Below the pieces are notes generated by a model. The model was not told the origin of the DNA and made no database searches. It was given only the letters and a program-made list of their open reading frames with translations. From NCBI GenBank assembly GCA_903891375.1, contig CAITEL010000324.1, positions 1 through 12,976 of the forward strand: 12,976 bases of DNA, given 5' to 3'. Position 1 is the stretch's first letter, and every line of letters starts with the position of its first letter. Shown here one piece after another: positions 7,105 through 12,976 of this stretch. A program made the translations under genes and the position numbers. The DNA comes from an uncultured Neisseriaceae bacterium. GTDB taxonomy: Bacteria > Pseudomonadota > Gammaproteobacteria > Burkholderiales > UBA11063.

Positions 7105-8265
7105 ATGGATAAGTTACTAAATAACGACAGTGATAAGAATAACTATGATATTCAAGAAGTAATGACGCATGTAGGTGAAGTTATAAAAGTAATTGGTATA
7201 GGTGGTGGTGGTTGTAATGCCATAGACGGAATGGTACGAAGTGGCGTTAAAAATGTAGAATTTATTTGTGCTAATACTGATGCAAAAGCTTTAAGTAGAA
7301 ATAAAGCACATCATTTATTGCAGTTGGGGCACGGTTTAACTCGTGGCCTAGGAGCAGGGAGTCAGCCAGAGGTTGGCAAAAAAGCAGCCATGGAAGACCG
7401 AGAAAAAATAGCTGCATTACTAAAAGGCACAGATATGTTGTTTATTGCGGCAGGTATGGGTGGAGGCACTGGTACTGGAGCTGCTCCAGTTATTGCTGAT
7501 ATAGCTAAAAGTTTAAACATTTTAACTGTTGGTGTTGTTACTAAACCTTTTTCATATGAAGGTGAGAAACGTAGAAAAACTGCAGATAACGGTATAGATG
7601 AGTTGCGTAAATATGTGGATTCATTAATAGTGTTACCTAATGAAAAACTATTGTCAGAATTAGATGAAAATGTCTCTATGCGTGATGCTTTTGCAGCTGC
7701 TGATGATATCTTAAAAGGTGCTGTTTTAGGTATAACTGAAGTTATCAAAACTCCAGGTGTTATTAGTTTAGATTTTGCAGATATAAGAACCGTAATGTAT
7801 GGTCGTGGTTTAGCGATGATGGGTTCTTCAAGTGGTTCTGGTGGAGAGCGAGCACGTGATGCTGCTGAAAGTGCAATATTTAGTCCATTATTGGATGATG
7901 TTTCACTTGATGGGGCTAAGGGTGTGTTAGTTAATATTTCATCGGCACCTGGTGCTTTACGCATGAAAGAGTACCATGAGATTTTAGGTTTAATACAAAC
8001 TCATATACATCCAGATGCAGATTTTAAAGCTGGAATGGCAGAAATAGAAGATATGGATCCAGAAGAGATTCGTGTAACAGTAATTGCAACTGGTTTGAAT
8101 GATTTAAAAATTGGTGGCGAAAATAATGATTTATTTGTTAAAGAGGACGTGGCTGATTTTGGGCATACCACAACAGTTGTGGAAGAGGCTAATGATCCAT
8201 TCGGAACTAACGCAAATAAAAATATTTTTTCTACTCCTGCGTTTTTCAGGAGAAATCGCTCTTGA
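7105..8265 (+). CDS. ftsZ: Cell division GTPase FtsZ
   Basis: FtsZ is the tubulin homologue that polymerises into the Z ring. The 386-residue protein has GIGGGGCNA (31-39), ANTDAKAL (56-63), the tubulin signature GGGTGTG (119-125), PNEKLL (178-183) and a T7 synergy loop SLDFAD (221-226) with both catalytic Asp residues (223 and 226). The Asn that normally precedes the first Asp by two is Ser221. A linker of roughly 40 residues leads to the conserved C-terminal peptide (STPAFFRRNR), which binds FtsA and ZipA-type partners. The 25-residue N-terminal extension before VIKVIG is longer than in E. coli; the start is fixed by AAGGA (7094-7098) six bases upstream, but Met20 is an alternative. The SPLLDDVSLDG and HPDAD segments recall neisserial FtsZ. 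Its stop overlaps the lpxC start. Confidence 0.98.
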   Translation: MDKLLNNDSDKNNYDIQEVMTHVGEVIKVIGIGGGGCNAIDGMVRSGVKNVEFICANTDAKALSRNKAHHLLQLGHGLTRGLGAGSQPEVGKKAAMEDREKIAALLKGTDMLFIAAGMGGGTGTGAAPVIADIAKSLNILTVGVVTKPFSYEGEKRRKTADNGIDELRKYVDSLIVLPNEKLLSELDENVSMRDAFAAADDILKGAVLGITEVIKTPGVISLDFADIRTVMYGRGLAMMGSSSGSGGERARDAAESAIFSPLLDDVSLDGAKGVLVNISSAPGALRMKEYHEILGLIQTHIHPDADFKAGMAEIEDMDPEEIRVTVIATGLNDLKIGGENNDLFVKEDVADFGHTTTVVEEANDPFGTNANKNIFSTPAFFRRNRS

Positions 8266-9170
8266 TTTATCAGCGAACCATTAAAACTGCAGTTACGGTA
8301 ACAGGTGTTGGCTTACATTCTGGCTTTAGGGTAAAACTAACGTTAAAGCCTGCGAAAGAGAATCAGGGGATTACATTTGTCAGGACTGATTTGGAGAATT
8401 TTCCGCATATTAAATGTCATCCTTTTTTAGTTAATGATACACGATTGTCCTCTACATTAGTTGATGATAACCGTGTTAGAATAGGTACTATTGAACATTT
8501 ACTTTCGGCTTTCGCCTGTTTTGGAATAGATAATCTGATAGTGGAATTGTCGGCACCAGAAATGCCGATTATGGATGGATCCTCTAATTCGTTTTTATAT
8601 CTTTTAGATCAGGCAGAAGTAGTAGATCAATCTGCGAAGAAAAAATATATTAAAATAACACAACCGTTAGAAGTTATTGAAAATGACAAGTGGGTGCGAT
8701 TAATACCATATGACGGATATAAAATAAAATTAAGTATACAATTTGACCACCCATTATTTACTATAGAAAACAGTTCATTAGAGATTGATTTTGCGAATAA
8801 ATCTTACGTGGATGAGATTAGTCGAGCACGTACTTTTGCATTTATGTATGAAATTGAAAACATTCATAAAAACGGTTTAGGGCGTGGGGGTAACTTAAGT
8901 AATGCGATTGTGATTAATGATGACGATGATAGTATTTTAAATACTGGAGGTTTGCGCTTTAAAGATGAGTTTGTCCGTCATAAGATTCTTGATGCCATTG
9001 GTGATTTGTACATAGTTGGTAACCCAATAATAGGTTTTTTTGAGGGTTATAAATCAGGTCATGCAATTAACAACAAATTACTACGTAAACTTTTAAATAC
9101 GCCAGACTCGTGGGAGTATGTATCTTTTGATGATGAGGACGCTGTTCCTAAAAGCTTTCATCATATCTAA
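8262..9170 (+). CDS. lpxC: UDP-3-O-acyl-N-acetylglucosamine deacetylase LpxC
   Basis: LpxC is the zinc-dependent deacetylase that carries out the committed step of lipid A synthesis in the cytosol. The 302-residue product matches the family. Zinc ligands are visible as His79 in TIEHLLSA, His240 and Asp244 in RHKILDAIGD; the general acid histidine is His267 in SGHAINN, and Glu78 is the catalytic base. The start is TTG, overlapping the ftsZ stop as TTGA; AGGAG (8248-8252) lies nine bases upstream within ftsZ. The resulting MIYQRTIK start aligns with the normal N-terminus and no ATG fits. Coupling to ftsZ ties lipid A synthesis to division gene expression. The usual downstream secM/secA is replaced by a HIT gene. 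Confidence 0.97.
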   Translation: MIYQRTIKTAVTVTGVGLHSGFRVKLTLKPAKENQGITFVRTDLENFPHIKCHPFLVNDTRLSSTLVDDNRVRIGTIEHLLSAFACFGIDNLIVELSAPEMPIMDGSSNSFLYLLDQAEVVDQSAKKKYIKITQPLEVIENDKWVRLIPYDGYKIKLSIQFDHPLFTIENSSLEIDFANKSYVDEISRARTFAFMYEIENIHKNGLGRGGNLSNAIVINDDDDSILNTGGLRFKDEFVRHKILDAIGDLYIVGNPIIGFFEGYKSGHAINNKLLRKLLNTPDSWEYVSFDDEDAVPKSFHHI

Positions 9171-9190
9171 CTAAATTCTAGGTTAAATTT

Positions 9191-9598
9191 ATGCATTGTG
9201 TTTTTTGCGAACCAAAAAATGAACAAATATTATTTACTAATGATATTTATCGTGTAATATCAGTTACGGATAAATATTATCCAGGCTATATTCAAATTGT
9301 GGCTAATAAGCATTTGAAAGAATTGACAGATTTGGCTGAGCTTGAGGCTAATTCAATGTTTTTAGCCATTTTACGTGTGGAAAAATTCCTAAGACAACTT
9401 TTTAATCCAGATAAGATAAATATTGCGAGTTTTGGTAATGTTGTACCGCATTTACATTGGCATGTTATTCCTAGGTTTAGGGGTGATAGGCACTTTCCTA
9501 ATTCAATTTGGGGTGAAGTTACACAACCAGAATACACTCCATCATTGTTGTTGCAAAACTCCCATTTGCAACTAGCAAACTACATTTTTGATAAGTGA
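9191..9598 (+). CDS. HIT-family hydrolase (histidine triad protein)
   Basis: This is a 135-residue histidine-triad protein with the diagnostic HLHWHVI (87-93); the middle and third histidines should act in nucleotide phosphate transfer. HIT proteins hydrolyse nucleotide phosphoramidates or dinucleoside polyphosphates, but the substrate here cannot be read from the sequence. Cys3 and Cys6 form a short MHCVFC pair at the N-terminus, typical of zinc-binding members. The PGYIQIV segment and the FGNVVPHLHWHVIPRF block with HFPNSIW after it look like the betaproteobacterial HIT subfamily rather than HinT. It starts 20 bases after lpxC with only a weak AGG site, and it ends the plus-strand array. 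Confidence 0.92.
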   Translation: MHCVFCEPKNEQILFTNDIYRVISVTDKYYPGYIQIVANKHLKELTDLAELEANSMFLAILRVEKFLRQLFNPDKINIASFGNVVPHLHWHVIPRFRGDRHFPNSIWGEVTQPEYTPSLLLQNSHLQLANYIFDK

Positions 9599-9726
9599 TG
9601 CTGTGTGACTCTCTTACATTAGGAGCGAAAGCGGAAAGCGTGGTACAATGCCCGTGTTAAGTATAGAGGTTTATATTTAAGCCTACATTAGGTGTTGTTT
9701 TAATTGAATGAAATCGCTTGTACCAG
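9599..9726. other. Convergent intergenic gap
   Basis: This gap separates the converging HIT and rluC genes. It holds a plus-strand extended -10-like motif, TGGTACAAT (9641-9649), with no -35 at the right distance, and a weak hairpin GCCTA-CAT-TAGGT (9681-9693) followed by TGTTGTTTT that could be a poor terminator for the array. A nine-base direct repeat TACATTAGG occurs at 9615-9623 and 9684-9692. I see no RNA gene and no credible small gene. Confidence 0.35.
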
Positions 9727-10674
9727 CTATTTTAATGGCGCTAAATCTTGTATAAATTTCTTCAAAATTAGAGGTAACTCAGACACTATACTTATGTTTA
9801 CATTGGTTATAGGATGAGTAAATTCAATTTTATGTGCATGTAAAAACATTCGCCGCAAACCTAATTTAATTAATTGTTTATTTAGATCGAAGTCACCATA
9901 TTTATCATCCATGGCGATAGGGTGTCCAATATGTTGTAAATGAACTCTAATTTGATGGGTGCGCCCTGTTTTTATGTTAGCATCTACAAGGGTAAAATTA
10001 GCGTAGCGGTTTAATATGGTAAATGTGGTATATGCATATTGTCCATTCTCGCTATCCACACATACACGACGCTCGCCTTCTTTCGTCATATATTTATATA
10101 ATGGAGCTTTTACAATTCGAGTATTCTCAGGTATACATCCTAATGTGAGTGCCAGATAATGTTTTTTTATTTTATTTCCACGGATTAGCTCTTGTAGTTT
10201 AATTAGCGCTTGTCGTTTTTTTGCAAGGATTAAAATCCCAGAAGTATCCCGATCTAATCTATGGGCTAATTCGAGAAATTTATCTGTGACTCTGGTTTTT
10301 CTTAATTGTTCAATTACTCCAAAACTAACACCACTGCCACCATGACATGCGACCCCGCTTGGTTTATTTATAATAAGAAAAGCATCATCTTCAAATAAAA
10401 TTGGGAATTCAGCATTGGGGATGTGCGTGTTATTTTTTGGTGGAATACCAGTAGTTTCGATGGGAGGGATACGGATTAAATCATTTATTAAAACTTTTGA
10501 GCTAATTTCGGCTCTTTTCTTATTTATTCTAACCTCACCATTGCGGATTATTTTGTAGATATAACTTTTAGGCACATCTTTTAAGATTTTACATAATAGT
10601 TTATCGAGTCGTTGTGTATCATCTTTTTCAGTTACTGTGTAAAAGTTCACTTGATTGTTACTAAAATTATTCAT
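9727..10674 (-). CDS. rluC: 23S rRNA pseudouridine synthase RluC
   Basis: RluC isomerises uridines near the peptidyl-transferase centre of 23S rRNA (955, 2504 and 2580 in E. coli) to pseudouridine. The 315-residue protein has an N-terminal S4 RNA-binding domain (about 20-70: QRLDKLL, then NGEVRINKKR) and an RluA-family catalytic domain with HRLDRDTSG (138-146). Asp141 is the expected catalytic residue. Later motifs are KKHYLAL (170-176) and GRTHQIRVHL (227-236). GVIEQLR just before the catalytic motif favours RluC over RluD or RluA. The ATG overlaps the rfaE1 stop as ATGA and has no clear ribosome-binding site of its own, so translation is probably coupled. Confidence 0.93.
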   Translation of the reverse strand: MNNFSNNQVNFYTVTEKDDTQRLDKLLCKILKDVPKSYIYKIIRNGEVRINKKRAEISSKVLINDLIRIPPIETTGIPPKNNTHIPNAEFPILFEDDAFLIINKPSGVACHGGSGVSFGVIEQLRKTRVTDKFLELAHRLDRDTSGILILAKKRQALIKLQELIRGNKIKKHYLALTLGCIPENTRIVKAPLYKYMTKEGERRVCVDSENGQYAYTTFTILNRYANFTLVDANIKTGRTHQIRVHLQHIGHPIAMDDKYGDFDLNKQLIKLGLRRMFLHAHKIEFTHPITNVNISIVSELPLILKKFIQDLAPLK

Positions 10675-11639
10675 AAGGGTATATTTTTAATTGCAGTTAA
10701 TAACTCATGTTTATTTACAGTGGCTGTACCAACTTTACCGACGACTACACCAGCTGCAATATTTGCAACTTGTACCGCTTGATGTACATTGACATTATTA
10801 GCTAGCATAAGAGCTAACGTTGCAATAACGGTATCTCCAGCACCAGAGACATCAAAAACTTCTTGCGCTACGGTAGGGTAATTAGATGTGTCAGATTTCG
10901 TGAAAAGTGTCATACCTTCTTCACTACGTGTTACTAGAAGGTATTCTAGATTTAAATTATTTTTAAGTGTTGTGGCTTTTTCAATTAATTGTGCTTCATT
11001 TGTCCAGTTACCAGTAGCATCTTTTAGTTCACTCTTATTTGGTGTTAGCATTGTGGCACCATTATATTTTGAGTAATCACTACCTTTGGGGTCAACTAAA
11101 ATAATTTTATTATGTTGTTTTGCAATTTCTATCATGCGTACTATATGTGTTAGACCACCTTTGCCATAGTCAGAAAAAATAATAACTTCAAATTCAGCAA
11201 CCATTTTTTCAAAGTGGTTTAATATTTCTATTAATATTTCATGAGATGGATTTTTTTCAAAATCAATGCGGATTAATTGTTGGTTGCGTGCTAAGACACG
11301 CAATTTCACAATAGTGTCAATAGAGTTATCTCGTTGGAGATTATGTTTAACGCCATCATTATTGAGGATATTCTCTAAATCATTAGCTGCATCGTCATCA
11401 CCCACTACGGATAATAAAGTTGCATTACCTCCGACACTTGCTATATTTCTGGCAACGTTAGCCGCACCACCAGGTCGCATATCAGTTTTATGGATTCTGG
11501 CAATAGGTACGGGGGCTTCTGGTGAAATACGGTTTACATCACCAAACCAATATTTATCAAGCATAACATCGCCAACCACAAGTATTTTTTTATCGAGTGT
11601 GGCTTTTATTATATTGATTGTTTCTTGTTGTATCTGCAC
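10671..11639 (-). CDS. rfaE1: D-glycero-beta-D-manno-heptose-7-phosphate kinase (HldA/RfaE1)
   Basis: The enzyme phosphorylates heptose 7-phosphate at C1, a step toward ADP-heptose for the LPS inner core. It is a PfkB/ribokinase-fold protein: VGDVMLDKYW (22-31), RISPEAPVP (37-45), GGAANVARN (58-66), LTPNKSEL (198-205) and the anion-hole motif DVSGAGDT (263-270) with catalytic Asp269. Only the kinase domain is present; the adenylyltransferase half found in E. coli HldE is missing, so a separate hldC/rfaE2 must exist elsewhere. I chose the GTG at 11639 because GAGAG (11652-11648) lies eight bases upstream. A TTG at 11654 keeps the frame open and would add five residues but has no such site. The gene is first in a minus-strand pair with rluC. 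Confidence 0.92.
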   Translation of the reverse strand: MQIQQETINIIKATLDKKILVVGDVMLDKYWFGDVNRISPEAPVPIARIHKTDMRPGGAANVARNIASVGGNATLLSVVGDDDAANDLENILNNDGVKHNLQRDNSIDTIVKLRVLARNQQLIRIDFEKNPSHEILIEILNHFEKMVAEFEVIIFSDYGKGGLTHIVRMIEIAKQHNKIILVDPKGSDYSKYNGATMLTPNKSELKDATGNWTNEAQLIEKATTLKNNLNLEYLLVTRSEEGMTLFTKSDTSNYPTVAQEVFDVSGAGDTVIATLALMLANNVNVHQAVQVANIAAGVVVGKVGTATVNKHELLTAIKNIPL

Positions 11640-11671
11640 GCTAATCACTCTCAAGTTGTTTCACATGGCGT

Positions 11672-11680
11672 ATTTTACCA
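11672..11680 (-). promoter_or_regulatory. Candidate extended -10 for rfaE1-rluC
   Basis: On the minus strand the bases read TGGTAAAAT, an extended -10 (TGn plus TAAAAT), about 33 bases upstream of the proposed GTG start. No good -35 is seen, which extended -10 promoters can tolerate. It is placed by motif and position only. Confidence 0.35.
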
Positions 11681-11697
11681 CATATTTATATCTTTAA

Positions 11698-11712
11698 AAT
11701 TAATCATTAATT
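11698..11712. promoter_or_regulatory. 15-bp AT-rich palindrome in divergent spacer
   Basis: AATTAAT-C-ATTAATT is a perfect inverted repeat with 7-base arms. It lies between the candidate promoters of rfaE1 and ylqF, near where the rfaE1 -35 would be, so it could be an operator. In DNA this AT-rich a chance palindrome of this size is not rare. Confidence 0.25.
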
Positions 11713-11744
11713 AGTAATCAAGTGAAATATAACTAAACATTATA

Positions 11745-11753
11745 TGTTAAAAT
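11745..11753 (+). promoter_or_regulatory. Candidate extended -10 for ylqF
   Basis: TGTTAAAAT matches an extended -10 (TGn plus TAAAAT) 38 bases before the ylqF ATG. A second -10-like hexamer, TACAAT, lies at 11762-11767. Neither has a recognisable -35. It mirrors the arrangement on the other strand and would give divergent transcription. Confidence 0.35.
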
Positions 11754-11791
11754 GTGTGATGTACAATGTTCATCGTTTAGAAAGTAAGTAA

Positions 11792-12691
11792 ATGTCAATT
11801 CAATGGTTTCCTGGGCACATGAACAAGGCTAAAAAAGAGATAAAAGATTTAGTCAAAAATATAGATGTAGTAATCGAATTACTTGATGCCCGTGCACCTT
11901 TTTCAAGTTGTAATCCATTACTTCAAAATATTATTCAATACAAGAAAAAAATCAGACTACTAAATAAAGCTGATTTAGCTGACGAAAAACTCACACAAAA
12001 ATGGATTAATTTTTTTCAAAAAGATTCAGATTCATATGCAATAGCTGGTAATAAAGATGATTTAAAACAAAAGAATCAACTGATTAAACTAGCGCAGAGT
12101 CTGTCTCCAAATCGTACTAGTTTTGAAAAGCCATTACGAGTAATGATAACTGGAATACCCAATGTGGGTAAGTCCACGCTAATTAATAAGTTAATCGGGA
12201 AGAAGTCTGCCAAAACAGGTGATATACCTGCGGTTACAAAAGCTAATCAATGTCTAGTATTAACGGATAGTTTTTTAGTTTATGATACTCCTGGAATGAT
12301 GTGGCAAAAAATTAAATATCCACAAATAGGCTATAATTTAGCTATTTGTAATAGTATTGGTAGAAATGCATGCGATGAAGAACTACTTGCTTTGTATCTA
12401 ATTACGTATTTAAGAGAGCATTATATAGAGCCATTTGTTATGCGGTATAAATTAAATTCCCATGAAATCCTAAATATGGTGGAGGGTGAAATTTTACAAC
12501 TTGTGGGTAAGAAACGTGGTTGTATATTAAGTGGTGGGGAGATAGATATTCAAAAGGCGAGTGAAATCATAATTCAGGATTTTAGGCATGGGAAACTTGG
12601 TCGTGTCAGTTTAGAGACTCCAGCATTGTGGGAAAAATGGATTAAGTCAGCTAAACTTCATGAAGAAGAAGCCGAAGATAATAATGATTAA
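11792..12691 (+). CDS. ylqF: Ribosome biogenesis GTPase YlqF (RbgA)
   Basis: YlqF/RbgA is a circularly permuted GTPase that acts in late assembly of the large ribosomal subunit. The permutation is visible: the G4 motif NKAD (58-61) comes before the P-loop GIPNVGKST (121-129), a G2-like PAVTK (146-150) and G3 DTPG (165-168). The protein opens with the family hallmark IQWFPGHMNKAKKEI (3-17). The C-terminal helical domain (about 180-290) ends in an acidic tail (EEEAEDNND). At 299 residues it is full length. The ATG has only a weak AGAAAG site upstream, but the hallmark N-terminus fixes the start. Its role was worked out in Bacillus; function in proteobacteria is assumed from homology. It is transcribed divergently from rfaE1, and rluC nearby also acts on the large subunit. 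Confidence 0.94.
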   Translation: MSIQWFPGHMNKAKKEIKDLVKNIDVVIELLDARAPFSSCNPLLQNIIQYKKKIRLLNKADLADEKLTQKWINFFQKDSDSYAIAGNKDDLKQKNQLIKLAQSLSPNRTSFEKPLRVMITGIPNVGKSTLINKLIGKKSAKTGDIPAVTKANQCLVLTDSFLVYDTPGMMWQKIKYPQIGYNLAICNSIGRNACDEELLALYLITYLREHYIEPFVMRYKLNSHEILNMVEGEILQLVGKKRGCILSGGEIDIQKASEIIIQDFRHGKLGRVSLETPALWEKWIKSAKLHEEEAEDNND

Positions 12692-12725
12692 CAATAATGA
12701 TTTTAATCTCTTTGGGTATAATTCC

Positions 12726-12741
12726 TCGTGGCTTGCCACGA
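12726..12741. repeat. Perfect short hairpin, first of a pair
   Basis: TCGTGGC and GCCACGA flank a TT centre, giving a 7-base perfect inverted repeat. It is more GC-rich than the surrounding DNA and lies 34 bases after ylqF. No T-tract follows, so it is unlikely to be an intrinsic terminator. It lies seven bases before a second hairpin and probably belongs to the same repeat unit. Confidence 0.6.
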
Positions 12742-12748
12742 CACTGTC

Positions 12749-12768
12749 ATACCAGCGAAGGCTGGTAT
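12749..12768. repeat. dRS3-like 20-bp inverted repeat
   Basis: ATACCAGC-GAAG-GCTGGTAT is a perfect 8-base inverted repeat with a four-base loop, preceded by GTC and followed by CCAG. Its length, spacing and context match the neisserial dRS3 type (ATTCCC, eight bases, GGGAAT) and related REP-like repeats of many proteobacteria, though the arms differ in sequence. Such repeats are dispersed, and in Neisseria they serve as insertion sites for filamentous phage. Membership in that class is inferred from shape. Confidence 0.6.
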
Positions 12769-12818
12769 CCAGAGCCCTTGCCCTGTAAAAGTTTTTGCAC
12801 TCAAGATACTGCGCATGC

Positions 12819-12847
12819 TTGCATCGCGGAGATTCATTGACTATAAT
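12819..12847 (+). promoter_or_regulatory. Candidate sigma-70 promoter
   Basis: A consensus TATAAT (12842-12847) has TTGCAT (12819-12824) 17 bases upstream, a good spacing with a weak -35. The predicted start of transcription would be around 12854, only a few bases before the ATG at 12860, so any product from that codon would be nearly leaderless. Confidence 0.35.
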
Positions 12848-12859
12848 GAACTCAACACC

Positions 12860-12976
12860 ATGCAAAAGCAAATAATTAGACCAAATATTTCAGATGAAGA
12901 TGTTCAAGTCATTTATAACTTACATAAATTAATTGACATACAGAACTTTTACAATGTATTTGCAATACTAATTAAA
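12860..12976 (+). CDS. Possible start of an unrecognised gene, cut by window end
   Basis: From the ATG at 12860 the frame stays open for 39 codons to the end of the window, beginning MQKQIIRPNISDEDVQV and rich in Ile, Asn and Gln. I do not recognise it. There is no Shine-Dalgarno sequence. The frame is also open upstream, with another ATG at 12815, but that part looks repeat-derived and more GC-rich. Base composition from 12860 on resembles the real genes here. It may be a gene start, or the remnant of one interrupted by the repeat. Confidence 0.3.
   Translation, partial: MQKQIIRPNISDEDVQVIYNLHKLIDIQNFYNVFAILIK

Noticed and set aside
7362-7964. 200-codon minus-strand frame inside ftsZ
   Set aside because: It lies opposite the most conserved part of FtsZ, is Ser/Pro/Ile-rich as expected for antisense, and shows no motif.
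9615-9692. Direct repeat TACATTAGG in the convergent gap
   Set aside because: Nine bases with two copies only; chance is likely in AT-rich DNA, and no element boundaries are visible.
9708-9755. 15-codon plus-strand frame, MKSLVPAILMALNLV
   Set aside because: It looks like a signal peptide start, but it is very short, has no ribosome-binding site and overlaps the end of rluC.
11266-11697. 143-codon plus-strand frame opposite rfaE1
   Set aside because: It is antisense to the kinase motifs and passes through the likely rfaE1 promoter region; no family resemblance.
12647-12871. 74-codon minus-strand open frame after ylqF
   Set aside because: It runs across both hairpins and antisense to the end of ylqF, has no ribosome-binding site, and its sequence looks like a translated repeat.
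1-12976. CRISPR arrays, tRNA or rRNA genes, transposases, toxin-antitoxin or defence genes
   Set aside because: I looked for regularly spaced repeats, cloverleaf ends and known protein motifs on both strands and saw none.

Overview
This AT-rich window is a stretch of core chromosome from a Gram-negative proteobacterium. The lipid A gene lpxC, the heptose kinase gene rfaE1, the lipoprotein carrier gene lolA and the export chaperone gene secB all imply an outer membrane with LPS. From memory of family sequences, SecB (the KLYVKD/SLEVPNAP start and the LLAPVNF end), the second half of FtsZ (SPLLDDV, APG, HPDA) and YlqF (IQWFPGHMNKAKK) look most like Neisseriales or other Betaproteobacteria. The base composition is far more AT-rich than Neisseria. 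A low-GC Neisseriales-related lineage is an inference; no search was possible.

Layout. A small TRL-like lipoprotein gene (38-367) stands alone. It is followed by an imperfect palindromic repeat and a strong intrinsic terminator. A long plus-strand array then runs from 611 to 9598: secB, gpsA, lolA, murC, ddl, ftsQ, ftsA, ftsZ, lpxC and a HIT-family gene. Gaps are -4 to 39 bases, so it reads as one operon or a few overlapping transcription units. A convergent gap of 128 bases separates it from a minus-strand pair, rfaE1-rluC, whose genes overlap by four bases. From a divergent spacer of about 150 bases, ylqF reads on the plus strand. The last 285 bases hold two adjacent perfect hairpins, one of them shaped like a neisserial dRS3 repeat, and possibly the start of a further gene that runs off the window.

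How the genes fit together. The core is the 3' half of the dcw (division and cell wall) cluster: MurC and Ddl make peptidoglycan precursor parts, FtsQ, FtsA and FtsZ build the divisome, and LpxC commits UDP-GlcNAc to lipid A. The usual upstream half (mraZ to murG) is not here; secB-gpsA-lolA occupies its place. These supply protein export, glycerol-3-phosphate for phospholipids and lipoprotein delivery, so the array as a whole is devoted to envelope growth and division. murC starts with GTG, ftsQ and lpxC with TTG, and rfaE1 probably with GTG.

I found no CRISPR array, tRNA, rRNA, intact insertion sequence, toxin-antitoxin pair or defence system. The window is mostly conserved housekeeping DNA, and I see no convincing undescribed system. 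The points worth a second look are the repeats, the cluster arrangement and a few residue-level oddities.
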